64,000 nt of DNA from Micromonospora rhizosphaerae (lineage in GTDB: Bacteria > Actinomycetota > Actinomycetes > Mycobacteriales > Micromonosporaceae): positions 3,100,001 through 3,164,000 of the forward strand of contig NZ_FMHV01000002.1 of assembly GCF_900091465.1 (NCBI RefSeq), written 5' to 3'. Below the pieces are notes generated by a model. It did not search any database, was not told where the DNA came from, and saw nothing but the letters and a program-made list of their open reading frames with translations. Positions 26,304 through 35,595 of this stretch are shown piece after piece. The first letter of the stretch is position 1; every line of letters starts with the position of its first letter. The position numbers and the translations under genes are program-made.

Positions 26304-26936
26304 ATGGAGAACGACGAGTCAGCGCGGCGGCGTGAACCCCGCGCGGTCCGGCTGGACCATCGACAGGTGCGGGTGCTGGCGCATCCCCTGCGGACCCGAC
26401 TGCTCGGGGCGCTGCGGGTGCAGGGGCCGGCCACGGCCACGGTCCTCGCCGAGCTGCTGGGCACCAACACCGGTGCCACGAGCTATCACCTGCGGCAGCT
26501 CGCCGAGGTCGGGCTGGTCGCCGAGGAGCCCGACCGGGGCACCGGGCGGCAGCGCTGGTGGCGGGCCGCGCACGACGTCACCAACTGGGAGCCCACCGAC
26601 TTCGACGACGACCCCGACGCCCGGGCCGCGATCGAGTGGATCGAGGGTGACCAGGTGCGGTTCCTCGCGGAGCATGCCGAACACTGGTTCGCCGTCCGCC
26701 ACGAGTGGTCGCCCGCCTGGCGGGACGCATTCGGGATGGGCGATGTCTTCATGAGCATCCCGTCGACCCGGCTTGAGGCGCTGAAGGAGGAGGTGTGGCA
26801 GCTCCTCGAGCGCTACCGGAACGAGGCCGACCCCGCCGAGCCCGGCGCCGAGCAGGTGCAGATCTACCTCGCCGCCTTCCCGCTGTTGGCGGGCAGGCGG
26901 CTCGCCGCTCCACCGCCGTCCGAGGAGAAGCGATGA
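26304..26936 (+). CDS. ArsR-type winged-helix regulator
   Basis: 210-residue regulator. Residues of about 15-75 are an ArsR-like winged helix (LDHRQVRVLAHPLRTRLLGALRVQGPATATVLAELLGTNTGATSYHLRQLAEVGLVAEE), in which GATSYHLRQLAEVGLV is the recognition helix. There are no metal-binding cysteines, so a metal sensor is unlikely. The C-terminal half (FLAEHAEHWFAVRHEWSPAWRDAFGMGD) resembles other helix-turn-helix_20 proteins. The ATG at 26304 lies six bases after a -10, so the message is probably leaderless. The stop overlaps the start of the MFS transporter gene (ATGA), so the regulator and its likely target are co-transcribed. Confidence 0.85.
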   Translation: MENDESARRREPRAVRLDHRQVRVLAHPLRTRLLGALRVQGPATATVLAELLGTNTGATSYHLRQLAEVGLVAEEPDRGTGRQRWWRAAHDVTNWEPTDFDDDPDARAAIEWIEGDQVRFLAEHAEHWFAVRHEWSPAWRDAFGMGDVFMSIPSTRLEALKEEVWQLLERYRNEADPAEPGAEQVQIYLAAFPLLAGRRLAAPPPSEEKR

Positions 26937-28312
26937 GCACGCTGTCCGTACGCCAGGTCCGGTTCCGCTACCTCACCCTCTACGGCCTGCGCTGGCTGCC
27001 CGCCGGGCTGATGATCCCCGTGATGATCCTGCTGATGCAGGAGCGCGGGTTGTCGCTCTCCCAGATCGGTCTGGTCGGCACCGCGCAGGGTTTGATCGTC
27101 CTTGCGCTGGAGTTGCCGACCGGTGGGCTCGCTGACGCGCTCGGCCGCAAGCCGGTGCTCGCCGCCGCCTGGATGGTCTGCCTGATTTCGCTGGGCATCT
27201 TCGCGGTGGCGGACTCGTTCTGGCTTTTCTTCCTGTCCTGGGCCCTGCAGGGCGTCTACCGGGCGCTGGACAGCGGCCCGCTGGAGTCCTGGTACGTCGA
27301 CGCCACCCTCGCCGCCGATCCGGAGGCCGAGTACGAGCGCGGCCTCGGCTTCGCCGGCACCGTCATCGGCGTCGCGATCGGGGCCGGCGCGCTGCTCAGC
27401 GGTGGGCTGGTCGCGCTCGGCCCGGTCGGGCCGGTCAGCGCACTGACCCTGCCCTTGCTGGTGGCCATCGCCCTCCAGGTGGTGGCCCTGATCGCCCTGC
27501 TGGTCCTGCTGGTGGAGACCCGATCGGCCAAGGGTGCCCGCGCCCTGCGCGCCTCGGTCGTCGAGGCGCCCCGGATGGTGGGGCAGGCGGTCGGCCTGCT
27601 GCGCCGCTCCCGGGTGCTGCTCGCCCTGGTCGCGGTCGAGCTGTTCTGGGGCTTCGGGATGGTCACCTTCGAGTCACTGCTGCCGGTCCGCCTCGCCGAG
27701 GTGATCGGGGATGCCGACCGGGCGGCGGCGCTGCTCGGGCCGGCCGGCTCGGCGGCCTGGCTGGCCAACGCGGCCGGCGCCGCGCTCACCCCGCTGCTGC
27801 TGCGCTGGCTGGGGGCCGCGCCCAGCGCCGCGCTGATGCGAATCCTGCAGGGCGGCACGGTGGTCGGGATGGGTCTCCTCGCCGGCCCGGTCGGGGTGAT
27901 CGTCGCGTACCTGGCCTGCTACACCGTGCACGGGGCGTCCAACCCGCTGCACATGGGCCTGCTGCACCGTCAGGTGGACGGGCCGTACCGGACCAGCGTG
28001 ATCTCGCTGAACTCGATGATGGCCCAACCGGCCGGCGCGCTCGGCGGGGTCGTCCTGACCGCCCTGGCCGACCGCACCAGCATCAGCACCGCGATGCTGG
28101 TCGGCGCGGTGGTGCTCGCCGTGGCCGCCCCGCTCTACCTGCCTGCCTGGCGGGCCGGCCGGACCGGGACGGCCGACCGGGCGAAGTTGCCGCCGGTCAC
28201 CGACCCCGACCGGGCCGCGCCGGCCGAGGCCGATCCCACCGTGCCGGTCGAGGACTCCGCCCCGTCGGTCGCCGTGCCGCCGGCTGAGGCGGCGGTGACC
28301 CGGACCCGGTGA
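26933..28312 (+). CDS. MFS transporter co-transcribed with an ArsR-type regulator
   Basis: 459-residue major facilitator protein with about 12 hydrophobic helices. It starts FRYLTLYGLRWLPAGLMIPVMILLMQERGLSLSQIGLVGTAQGLIVLALELPTGGLADALGRKPVL, where GGLADALGRKPVL is the TM2-TM3 loop motif. The tail (about 45 residues) is Pro/Ala-rich and cytoplasmic. The regulator upstream overlaps it by four bases, so expression should be induced when that repressor is released, as for a drug or metabolite exporter. The cargo is unknown. Confidence 0.85.
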   Translation: MSTLSVRQVRFRYLTLYGLRWLPAGLMIPVMILLMQERGLSLSQIGLVGTAQGLIVLALELPTGGLADALGRKPVLAAAWMVCLISLGIFAVADSFWLFFLSWALQGVYRALDSGPLESWYVDATLAADPEAEYERGLGFAGTVIGVAIGAGALLSGGLVALGPVGPVSALTLPLLVAIALQVVALIALLVLLVETRSAKGARALRASVVEAPRMVGQAVGLLRRSRVLLALVAVELFWGFGMVTFESLLPVRLAEVIGDADRAAALLGPAGSAAWLANAAGAALTPLLLRWLGAAPSAALMRILQGGTVVGMGLLAGPVGVIVAYLACYTVHGASNPLHMGLLHRQVDGPYRTSVISLNSMMAQPAGALGGVVLTALADRTSISTAMLVGAVVLAVAAPLYLPAWRAGRTGTADRAKLPPVTDPDRAAPAEADPTVPVEDSAPSVAVPPAEAAVTRTR

Positions 28313-28322
28313 CCGCCGCCGC

Positions 28323-28356
28323 GCTCCGCCCGCCGCTTCCCGCCGGCGGGCGGAGC
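28323..28356. terminator. Hairpin between convergent MFS and GNAT genes
   Basis: GCTCCGCCCGCCG (28323-28335) pairs exactly with CGGCGGGCGGAGC (28344-28356) around an eight-base loop. Placed for termination of the transporter message, possibly of both. Confidence 0.65.
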
Positions 28357-28405
28357 ACTCGCGATGTGGCAGAGCCGCCCGCGGCTCGGCGACGCCGGGG
28401 AGTCG

Positions 28406-29146
28406 TCAGCCCAGGTGGACCGAGCTGCGGGGCACCGCGTGGGTGAAGCCGAGCCGGCGGTAGAGCCGGATCGCCCCGACGTTGTCGGTGTAGACGCCGA
28501 GCGCGACGTGGTCGTACCGGGCGGACAGGGCGCGGGCCATCCCGGCGGTCAGCGCGGCGCCGAGGCCCCGCCCCCGGCGGTCGGTCGCCACGGTGAGGCC
28601 GGCGAGGAAGCCGATGTCACCCCGGCTGCGGTCGGCCCCGCAGGCGACCAGCCGGTCGCCGTCGCGGATGCCGTACCAGTCCACGATCCGGGGGTCGCCG
28701 GGCCGGGAGGTGGTGGTTGGGAAGGACTCCTCGATCAGCTCGGCCAGCGCCGGGTGGTCGGCCTCGGTGAGGCGTACCACCCGCTCCTCCTCCGGCTGCA
28801 CCGGCGGGGGAGTGGTGGTCCAGAGGAAGTCCCACTGGTCGAGGCGGGTGATGGCCAACCGCCCGGCCAGCTCGTCCGGCGAGGTGCGAGGCAGGTGCAG
28901 CCACTGGCCGGCGCGCAGCACCCCGTCCGCCACCAGACCGCCGAAGAAGTCGAGCGCCGGCGCGGGCGCACCGAGCGCCCCGCTCGCCGGCCCCTGCTCC
29001 GGCGGCAGGAGCCAGACCACCGCACCGTCGCGCCGCCAGCCGCGCGGCTCGTGGTCCCGCCACAGCGAGTGCCGGGCGTACGGGTGGTGTCCGGTGGCGT
29101 CGAGGAAGGCGTCCCGACCCACCAGGACCTGCTCCGCAGTGATCAT
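28406..29146 (-). CDS. GNAT-family N-acetyltransferase
   Basis: 246-residue protein. The C-terminal half is a GNAT acetyltransferase fold: VVRLTEADHPALAELIEESFP, FLAGLTVATDRRGRGLGAALTAGMARAL (acetyl-CoA pyrophosphate loop RGRGLG), and VALGVYTDNVGAIRLYRRLGFTHAV. The N-terminal 110 residues contain GGLVADGVLRAGQWLHLPRTSP and may be substrate-binding. The substrate cannot be predicted. It is divergent from the next gene with only 11 bases between the starts. Confidence 0.8.
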   Translation of the reverse strand: MITAEQVLVGRDAFLDATGHHPYARHSLWRDHEPRGWRRDGAVVWLLPPEQGPASGALGAPAPALDFFGGLVADGVLRAGQWLHLPRTSPDELAGRLAITRLDQWDFLWTTTPPPVQPEEERVVRLTEADHPALAELIEESFPTTTSRPGDPRIVDWYGIRDGDRLVACGADRSRGDIGFLAGLTVATDRRGRGLGAALTAGMARALSARYDHVALGVYTDNVGAIRLYRRLGFTHAVPRSSVHLG

Positions 29147-29157
29147 GTCGTCAGCCT

Positions 29158-29493
29158 ATGACCCCACCCGGTCGTGCCGACGGAGGCCCGGAGCCGGGCC
29201 GGTCCACGGTGGAGATTGACGAAGAGACCGATTGGGTACATCAGGCGGCGACCTACTGGGACCCCCACCGGAGGAACGTCATGCTCGCCATTCTCGCGGC
29301 CATCGTGTTCGGCTTCGCGCTGCTGCTCGACTTCCTGAACACGAACCTCGGCGCGCCCGATCTGTTCAACAACTGGACTCTCGCCCTGATCGGCTTCCTG
29401 CTGCTCTCGCTCTACCTCGCCGGGGTCGGCCGCGGCCCCGGTGGCAGTGGCCGCGGCCGCTGGTACTACGGTCGCCGTCCGGGTCGTGGCTGA
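29158..29493 (+). CDS. Small two-helix membrane protein of unknown function
   Basis: 111 residues if the ATG at 29158 is used; a GTG at 29209 (beginning VEIDEETDWVHQ) is an equally plausible start, and neither has a good ribosome-binding site. Two transmembrane helices are evident (VMLAILAAIVFGFALLLDFL and WTLALIGFLLLSLYLAGV) with a short loop NTNLGAPDLFNN, and the tail is Gly/Arg-rich (GSGRGRWYYGRRPGRG). It lies just upstream of rarA. I do not recognise a characterised family. Confidence 0.65.
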   Translation: MTPPGRADGGPEPGRSTVEIDEETDWVHQAATYWDPHRRNVMLAILAAIVFGFALLLDFLNTNLGAPDLFNNWTLALIGFLLLSLYLAGVGRGPGGSGRGRWYYGRRPGRG

Positions 29494-29555
29494 CCGGAAC
29501 CGATCACCGCTGGCCCGGTCCGCGGCGCGATTCCGGCGTCGCTGACCGGGCCCGG

Positions 29556-29571
29556 TACTGTTCTCGTGATG
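29556..29571 (+). promoter_or_regulatory. -10 of a leaderless rarA message
   Basis: TACTGT (29556-29561) is seven bases before the ATG at 29569; no ribosome-binding site is present. Confidence 0.45.
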
Positions 29572-31071
29572 GAGTCCGACGCCCTCTTCACCCTCGGCGA
29601 ACCCGCCGGAGCGCCCAGCGCCCCCGCGGGTTCCGGTGGTGTCGGCGGCTTCACCGCAGTGGGGGAGGACTCGCCCCTGCCCGTCCGGATGCGGCCCGCC
29701 TCCCTCGACGAACTGGTCGGGCAGGACCACCTGCTCGCCCCGGGTGCGCCGCTGCGCCAACTGGTCGGCGGCGCCGCGCCCATGTCGGTGATCCTCTGGG
29801 GGCCGCCCGGCAGCGGCAAGACCACCATCGCCCACCTCGTCGCCCGGGCCACCGACCGCCGCTTCGTCGCGATGTCCGCGCTCTCCGCCGGGGTGAAGGA
29901 CGTCCGCGCCGTGATCGACACCGCCCGGCGGCAGCGCCGCGCCGGTGGCCCGCAGACCGTCCTCTTCATCGACGAGGTGCACCGGTTCAGCAAGACCCAG
30001 CAGGACTCGCTGCTCGCCGCGGTGGAGGATCGAACGGTCACCCTGCTCGCCGCGACCACGGAGAATCCCTACTTCTCGGTCATCTCACCGCTGCTGTCGC
30101 GCTGCGTGCTGCTCACCCTCCAGCCGCTGGACGACGACGCCGTACGCGGATTGCTGCGCCGGGCGGTCGCCGACGAGCGCGGCCTGCGCGGCGCGCTCAC
30201 CCTGGAGACCGACGCCGAGGACCACCTCGTACGCCTCGCGAACGGTGACGTCCGCAAGGCGCTGACCGCCCTGGAGGCGGCGGCCGCCACCGCCACGGCG
30301 CTCGGCGCCGGCCGGATCGACCTGGCCACCGCCGAGCAGGCGGTGGACGTCGCCGCGGTCCGCTACGACCGCGACGGTGACGCCCACTACGACGTCATCA
30401 GCGCGTTCATCAAGAGCATGCGCGGCTCGGACGTGGACGCGGCGCTGCACTGGCTGGCCCGGATGCTGGTGGCCGGCGAGGACGCCCGGTTCATCGCCCG
30501 TCGCCTGGTCATCTTCGCCAGCGAGGACGTCGGGATGGCCGACCCCACCGCGCTGACCGTCGCCACCGCCGCCGCGCACGCCGTCGAGTACGTCGGACTC
30601 CCCGAGGCCCAGCTCAACCTCGCCCAGGCGGTGATCCACCTCGCCACCGCCCCGAAGTCCAACTCGGCCACCACCGCGATCGGCGCGGCCATCGCCGACG
30701 TGCGGGCCGGTCGGGGCGGGCCGGTGCCGCGTGGGCTGCGCGACGCCCACTACTCCGGCGCCCGCGGCCTCGGGCACGGCGCCGGCTACCGCTACCCGCA
30801 TGACGACCACCGCGGGGTGGTCACCCAGCAGTACGCTCCGGACGATCTCGTCGGGACCGACTACTACCAGCCCAGCGGGCACGGTGCCGAGCGGTCGGTG
30901 GCCAGCCGGCTGCCGCTGCTGCGGCGCATCGTCCGTGGGCTGCCCGCGCCGACGACGCGCGCGGAGGCACCTGCGTCCGGCGTCTCGAACGGTCGTCGAC
31001 TGTCGGGCCCGGAGCAGGTCAGCGGGGCGGATGAGGGCGGCAGCGACGCCGTGGGGGAGGGTCAGCAGTGA
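29569..31071 (+). CDS. rarA: Replication-associated recombination protein RarA (MgsA) AAA+ ATPase
   Basis: 500-residue AAA+ protein of the RarA/MgsA/WRNIP1 family, acting at stalled replication forks. [19 protein letters not shown] is the typical opening, followed by Walker [11 protein letters not shown], Walker [12 protein letters not shown], sensor 1 [11 protein letters not shown] and the arginine finger segment [10 protein letters not shown]. The C-terminal tetramerisation region contains [33 protein letters not shown]. The last 90 residues beyond [13 protein letters not shown] are a disordered extension. ATG 29569 is used; GTG 29566 is the alternative. The stop overlaps the next gene's GTG. 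Confidence 0.93.
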   Translation: MESDALFTLGEPAGAPSAPAGSGGVGGFTAVGEDSPLPVRMRPASLDELVGQDHLLAPGAPLRQLVGGAAPMSVILWGPPGSGKTTIAHLVARATDRRFVAMSALSAGVKDVRAVIDTARRQRRAGGPQTVLFIDEVHRFSKTQQDSLLAAVEDRTVTLLAATTENPYFSVISPLLSRCVLLTLQPLDDDAVRGLLRRAVADERGLRGALTLETDAEDHLVRLANGDVRKALTALEAAAATATALGAGRIDLATAEQAVDVAAVRYDRDGDAHYDVISAFIKSMRGSDVDAALHWLARMLVAGEDARFIARRLVIFASEDVGMADPTALTVATAAAHAVEYVGLPEAQLNLAQAVIHLATAPKSNSATTAIGAAIADVRAGRGGPVPRGLRDAHYSGARGLGHGAGYRYPHDDHRGVVTQQYAPDDLVGTDYYQPSGHGAERSVASRLPLLRRIVRGLPAPTTRAEAPASGVSNGRRLSGPEQVSGADEGGSDAVGEGQQ

Positions 31072-34000
31072 GAGCGCGTGGTCCGGAGGACGGCCCCGAC
31101 GAGCGGCGCGACTCCCGCGCCAAGGGCCGCCGGTGGGGGCGGGGCAAGGCCGACGGCCAGCCGGAGGAGTCGGTCGGCGGCGAGGACTTCGACTGGATCG
31201 ACGACCTGCGCACGGCCAAGCAGCAGCGCACCGATCTGGGCCCGGACAGTGGCCCGCCCGGTCCCGCCCCCGGCGCGACGCCGCCGGGGGTCATGCCGCC
31301 GTCGGGCGCCGCGCCCGTGACGCGCGGGCCCCGACCCGGCGCCGTGCCGCCCCCCGGAAGCCCAGCGCCCGGCGCGGGCCGACCTGGCCCCGAGGGGCCG
31401 GCGGTTCGTCGGGACCCCGGCCCGGCCACGCCCCCGGTCCGCCGGGGCGGGCCGGACGCCGCCGCGCCCCGGCCCGTCGACGGCCCGTGGCCAGGCACGC
31501 CGGAGCCCGCCCAGCCGCCGCGCCGCCCCGGCGAGGGGCCGGCCGAGCCGCCCCGACCGCGTCGCGGCGTGGACGGGCCGACCGGTCAGCACGGTCGGGT
31601 CACCCCGACCGCCGGCGCCACCGGCCAGCCCGGCCCGGTCGGCGGTCCGGGTCAGCGCGGCCGGGCCAACCTGGACGGCGACCCCGCGGGCCCGGGACCG
31701 GGCCGGGGCGGGCAGCCGTCGGCCGCCGGATGGCAGCCGGCCGGCGCGGGCGCACCGCCGGCCGCTCCCCGTTCCGCACCGTCCGGCCCGGTCGTCGGCC
31801 CTCGCGACGCCGAGGGTCCGGGTGCCCGGCCACCCGTGCCGGGTACGGGCCGCCGCACCGCTGCCGACCACACCGATCCCGGTGCCCGTGCCGTCGTGCC
31901 GCCCACCCCCGGGGCGGCGGGACGTCGTGCCGCTCCGGAGGGCGCCGAGCCCGGCCGCCACGGCGGCCCGACGAGTGGCGCGCCGGCGGGGGCGCGGGGC
32001 GCGGCGAGCCCGCCCGGCGGCCCGGCCGTCGATCCGGCCACCGGTGCTTCGGGGCGTGGTCCCGCAGTTGAGCCGGACCAGCGCCGGCGCCGGGGAACGG
32101 CCGAGCGCGGCCCCGTCGACCCGACGCTGTCCACCGGCGCCGGCCCGGTGGTCGACGGCCCGACCGGGTCCGGTGCCGTCCGTCGGGGCGCCCGCCGCCG
32201 TGCCGCCGAGCCAGCCGAGCCGATGACCCCGAGGAGCGGCAACGCCGCGCCCGTGTCCGGGAGCGGCAGCGCGCCCTCGGTTCCGGGAGAGGGCGCTTCC
32301 GCCGGCCCGCCCGCTGGGCGCGCCGGTGGCCGCCGTCGCCCGCGCCCCGAGCCGGACGGACCGGTGGTGCCGGGCGGCCACCGCGCCGCTCCCGAGGATC
32401 CACCCACCGCCCCCGGCCGTCGCGCCGCGCCGGACGACGGCGAGGTTCGGACCGGCCGTCGTGCCGCGCCGGACGACGGCGAGGTTCGGACCGGCCGTCG
32501 TGCCGCGCCGGACGACGGCGAGGTTCGGACCGGCCGTCGCGCCGCGCCGGACGACGGCGTGATGCCGGCGCGGCGACGCGCCGCCTCGGACGACCCGGGG
32601 ATGTGGTCGGGACGTCGCACGGTGCCCGAAAGCGGGCCGTCGACCGGGCGTCGGACCGCCTCGAACGACCCTGGGATGCCGCCGGGGCGTCGCGGTGGTT
32701 CCGACGACCCCGGGAGGTCGACCGGCCGTCGCGCCGCGCCGGACGGCCCGCCGGTGGCCGGACGACGCGCCTCCGCGCCGGAGGGCTCCGAGAAGTCGAC
32801 CGGGCGTCGCGCCGCGCCGGAGGGCGCGCAGACGTCGACCGGGCGGCGGGCCGCGCCGGAGGCCCCCGAGACGTCGACTGGCCGCCGCGCCGTGCCGGAG
32901 GGCCCGGAGACGTCCACCGGGCGCCGCGCCGTGCCGGAGGGGTTCGCTGCCCCGCAGGGGCGCGGGCCGGCTGACGGACCGGAGACGTCAACGCGACGCC
33001 GGGCTGGGCTGGACGGCCCGGAGACCGGGCGTCGGGGCGGGCCCGAGGGCCAGCAGATGTCCTCCGGGCCTGCGTTCGCCGCCGATGATCCGTCCGGCCC
33101 GGGCCGGCGCCGGGCGACCGGCGACGGGCGGGAGACCGCGCCACGTCGCGGAGCGTCGCCCGGCGACGACGGTCCCACCGAACGCCGCGACGGCGACGGG
33201 CCGCACGGCAACCGGCCCGAGCGGCCGGCGGACTGGCTCCGTCAGGCTGGTCGCGGGCACCACAGCGATCCGAACATGCCGGTGGTCAAACCGTCGACGC
33301 CGACCGGAAGCCCGATCGAGCAACCGCCCGCCGCCCGGCGGGGCGGCCCGGACGGCCCCGACCGCACCTCGGCCGGCCGGTCCGGCACGGCCGCCGTGCC
33401 ACCGGGCCCCCAGGCCGGACCAGGGCAGCCGACGCCCGCCCGCGGGGCGGTGCGCCCCCCATCGGCGGGTGCGGACCGGACCGGCCGACCGGTCACCCCG
33501 CCGCTTCCGGGTGAACCCGGCCCGGTCCCGGGTCGCCCCGGTGGGGCGCCGGTGTCCGGCCCGCCCCGCCCGGACGTGCCCGCGCGCGGCGCGGCGCGCC
33601 CCGGGCCCGACGGGCCGGTCCCGCCCCGATCGGCCGCGCCCGAGCACGACCGGCGGGCACCGGGGCCGCAGCCGGGCGGCACCGACCTCGGACGGAGCGG
33701 CGCGTCGGGCGGGCAGCCGACGGTGGCCCGGGCGGCCGCCTCGGTGGCCCGGCCCGCCGGGCCCGACGAGCGTTCCGCCGGATGGGCCGTCGCGCCCCAG
33801 CCGGGACCCGCCCGTCCGGAGCCGACCGGTGGTGCCTCCGTACCGCCGGGACGTCCGGGCGAGCCCGCGGTGGCGCGGGCGGCGGCGGTCGTACCCCAGG
33901 GGGAGCCGGCCGGTGCGCGGCCGGGACCGGCGGACCCGGCCGGACCTCCGCTGCGCCGGTCCGATTCGGAGCCGGCGGATGGCCACCCGACCGCGGCCGG

Positions 34001-34655
34001 GGGCCTGCGCGGCGCCCGATCCGAGCTGCGCCGGCAGATGCGCGAGCGGCGCCGGCTGCGGCTGGGCATCCTGGTGCTGGTCAGCGTGGTGCTGCTCGGC
34101 GCCGTGCCGCTCTACTTCGGCCTCCGGACGCTCAGCCGCGACCCGGTCTTCGACAACCTGGACCAGCTGGACGTGCCCGGCTGGGCAGCGGTGAAGACGG
34201 TCGACAACGTCAGCGGCAGCCGCTGGTGCCTGCAGGACTGCCGGCTGCGGGAGCGGACCGTGGAGTCCCAACAGGCGTGGAAGGAGACCGCCCAGGTCTA
34301 CGAGGCGGCGCTGACCCGGGACGGCTGGCGGCAGTGGAAGGTGACCCGCTGCCCGGAGCAGCCGGTCAAGGGCAGCTACACCTGCTGGCGCCGGGACGAG
34401 CTCACCCTCGACCTCTGGGTGCGCGACCCCACCTGCGTGCCGCCGCCGGTGAACGGGGAACCGGCGCCGTCTCCGGCGCCGTCGCCCGCAGCGGGGAAGT
34501 GCACCGGCTCGTTGGTGTCGGTGAAGGTGCGCAACGCGATCGACGACGAGCGGACCGGACCACAGCCGAGTACTGATCCGTCACTCACCGGTGAGGATCC
34601 GTTTCCGACCCTCACCGACGACCCACTGGGCGAGCAGACACGCTCACCGTCCTGA
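31068..34655 (+). CDS. 1195-residue Pro/Arg/Gly-rich membrane protein with tandem repeats
   Basis: No recognised family. The N-terminus is charged and contains [18 protein letters not shown]. Residues of about 60-995 are disordered, built from Pro, Gly, Ala, Arg and Asp, with about 18 tandem units of 12-14 residues ([13 protein letters not shown] and variants) at about 432-662. A single transmembrane helix ([21 protein letters not shown], about 999-1019) leads to an outer domain of about 175 residues with six or so cysteines ([28 protein letters not shown]), likely disulfide-bonded. The GTG at 31068 overlaps the rarA stop and follows GGGGGAGGG. Topology suggests a long cytoplasmic tether with a small folded outer domain. 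A cell-envelope or division scaffold is a guess only. Confidence 0.75.
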   Translation: MRARGPEDGPDERRDSRAKGRRWGRGKADGQPEESVGGEDFDWIDDLRTAKQQRTDLGPDSGPPGPAPGATPPGVMPPSGAAPVTRGPRPGAVPPPGSPAPGAGRPGPEGPAVRRDPGPATPPVRRGGPDAAAPRPVDGPWPGTPEPAQPPRRPGEGPAEPPRPRRGVDGPTGQHGRVTPTAGATGQPGPVGGPGQRGRANLDGDPAGPGPGRGGQPSAAGWQPAGAGAPPAAPRSAPSGPVVGPRDAEGPGARPPVPGTGRRTAADHTDPGARAVVPPTPGAAGRRAAPEGAEPGRHGGPTSGAPAGARGAASPPGGPAVDPATGASGRGPAVEPDQRRRRGTAERGPVDPTLSTGAGPVVDGPTGSGAVRRGARRRAAEPAEPMTPRSGNAAPVSGSGSAPSVPGEGASAGPPAGRAGGRRRPRPEPDGPVVPGGHRAAPEDPPTAPGRRAAPDDGEVRTGRRAAPDDGEVRTGRRAAPDDGEVRTGRRAAPDDGVMPARRRAASDDPGMWSGRRTVPESGPSTGRRTASNDPGMPPGRRGGSDDPGRSTGRRAAPDGPPVAGRRASAPEGSEKSTGRRAAPEGAQTSTGRRAAPEAPETSTGRRAVPEGPETSTGRRAVPEGFAAPQGRGPADGPETSTRRRAGLDGPETGRRGGPEGQQMSSGPAFAADDPSGPGRRRATGDGRETAPRRGASPGDDGPTERRDGDGPHGNRPERPADWLRQAGRGHHSDPNMPVVKPSTPTGSPIEQPPAARRGGPDGPDRTSAGRSGTAAVPPGPQAGPGQPTPARGAVRPPSAGADRTGRPVTPPLPGEPGPVPGRPGGAPVSGPPRPDVPARGAARPGPDGPVPPRSAAPEHDRRAPGPQPGGTDLGRSGASGGQPTVARAAASVARPAGPDERSAGWAVAPQPGPARPEPTGGASVPPGRPGEPAVARAAAVVPQGEPAGARPGPADPAGPPLRRSDSEPADGHPTAAGGLRGARSELRRQMRERRRLRLGILVLVSVVLLGAVPLYFGLRTLSRDPVFDNLDQLDVPGWAAVKTVDNVSGSRWCLQDCRLRERTVESQQAWKETAQVYEAALTRDGWRQWKVTRCPEQPVKGSYTCWRRDELTLDLWVRDPTCVPPPVNGEPAPSPAPSPAAGKCTGSLVSVKVRNAIDDERTGPQPSTDPSLTGEDPFPTLTDDPLGEQTRSPS
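32415..32560 (+). repeat. 39-bp tandem repeat inside the large repeat protein gene
   Basis: Three nearly identical 39-base units (32415-32453, 32454-32492, 32493-32531) and a partial fourth. Each encodes [13 protein letters not shown]; units differ only at a GCG/GTG position. They are the most recent copies of a longer decayed array (about 32365-33054), so slippage or unequal exchange is likely still active here. Confidence 0.85.
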
Positions 34656-34748
34656 GCCGGTTTCCAACACGGACGGTAGGGTCTGGGGCTGGCGGACCCG
34701 CCGCGCCAATGGTGGGTCGGCCAGGCGCGGAGCGGGTCGGAGGGTCGC

Positions 34749-34776
34749 GCGTTCCGGGAGGTCGGTCCCGGAACGC
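34749..34776. other. 11-bp inverted repeat ahead of the DUF948 gene
   Basis: GCGTTCCGGGA (34749-34759) and TCCCGGAACGC (34766-34776) are perfect inverted repeats around GGTCGG, ending 15 bases before the start. It could be a leader hairpin or a protein-binding site; the ribosome-binding site GAGGAGGA follows it. Confidence 0.5.
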
Positions 34777-34791
34777 CTGGTTGAGGAGGAC

Positions 34792-35259
34792 ATGCGCGTG
34801 GATGGTGGACAGATCGCTGCGCTGATCGCGGCCGGCGCGTTCCTGATGCTGGTGCTCGTGCTGGCGGTGCCGATCCTCCGGCTGCGGCACACCGTGGACG
34901 CGACGACCCGGATGATCAACGACCTGAACGACCGCACCACGCCGCTGCTGACCGACGTCAACACCACGGTGAAGAACGTCAACACCACCCTGGAGCAGGT
35001 GCAGACCTCGCTGGACGGGGTGAACCTCCAGCTCGCCAAGGTGGACACCATGACCACCCACGCGCAGAACGTCACCGCCAACGTGGCGAACCTGGCCACC
35101 GTGATCTCCGCCGCCGCCGCGAACCCCCTGGTGAAGGTGGCCGCGTTCGGCTACGGCGTGCGCCGGGCCGCCGCCGCCCGTCGGCACGCGGAGACCGAGC
35201 GCGAGGTGCGCGACGCCATCAAGCAGCAGCGCCGAGCGGCCAAGCGCGGCAACCGCTGA
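34792..35259 (+). CDS. DUF948 family membrane-anchored coiled-coil protein
   Basis: 155-residue protein of the DUF948 family. An N-terminal transmembrane helix (IAALIAAGAFLMLVLVLAVPIL) is followed by a long amphipathic helix with regularly spaced Val/Leu/Asn-Thr (NDLNDRTTPLLTDVNTTVKNVNTTLEQVQTSLDGVNLQLAKVDTMT), then a basic Ala/Arg tail (RRAAAARRHAETEREVRDAIKQQRRAAKRGNR). It resembles general-stress proteins such as YtxG. GAGGAGGA before the ATG is a strong ribosome-binding site. It precedes a second small membrane protein and alaS, a conserved order in actinobacteria. Function unknown. Confidence 0.8.
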   Translation: MRVDGGQIAALIAAGAFLMLVLVLAVPILRLRHTVDATTRMINDLNDRTTPLLTDVNTTVKNVNTTLEQVQTSLDGVNLQLAKVDTMTTHAQNVTANVANLATVISAAAANPLVKVAAFGYGVRRAAAARRHAETEREVRDAIKQQRRAAKRGNR

Positions 35260-35289
35260 CCCGGCCGGCGCCGACAGGAGGATGAGAGC

Positions 35290-35595
35290 ATGAGGCGGTT
35301 GTTCTGGCTGGGCATCGGGCTGGCCGTGGGCGTGGTGGTGGTCCGGAAGGCGACCCGGGCCGCCCAGGCGTACACGCCGGCCGGCATCGCCAGCGGCCTG
35401 TCGGAATCCGCTGGCAGTCTCGTCGAGTCGCTGCGTAGCTTCGTGGAGGACGTCCGGATCGGGATGGCCGAGCGCGAGCAGGAGATCCACGACGCGTTCG
35501 CCCGGGGCGAGGCGTTCGACGACCAGTTCGCCGACCTGCGGGAGGACCCGCGCATCGGCGACCGAGAGATTTTCCCGGAGGAGCACCAACGATGA
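35290..35595 (+). CDS. Small membrane-associated protein (DUF6167-like)
   Basis: 101 residues. An N-terminal hydrophobic helix ([19 protein letters not shown]) is followed by [40 protein letters not shown], an amphipathic helix, and an acidic end. It matches the small proteins annotated DUF6167 next to alaS in actinobacteria. GACAGGAGGATGAGAGC gives the ribosome-binding site. The stop overlaps the alaS start (ATGA). Function unknown; translational coupling with alaS is likely. Confidence 0.75.
   Translation: MRRLFWLGIGLAVGVVVVRKATRAAQAYTPAGIASGLSESAGSLVESLRSFVEDVRIGMAEREQEIHDAFARGEAFDDQFADLREDPRIGDREIFPEEHQR

Noticed and set aside
31600..33211. Long minus-strand frames opposite the repeat protein gene.
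   Set aside because: The tandem 39-base repeat keeps several frames open at once. Only the plus frame has a coupled start, a ribosome-binding site, a TM helix and a plausible folded domain.
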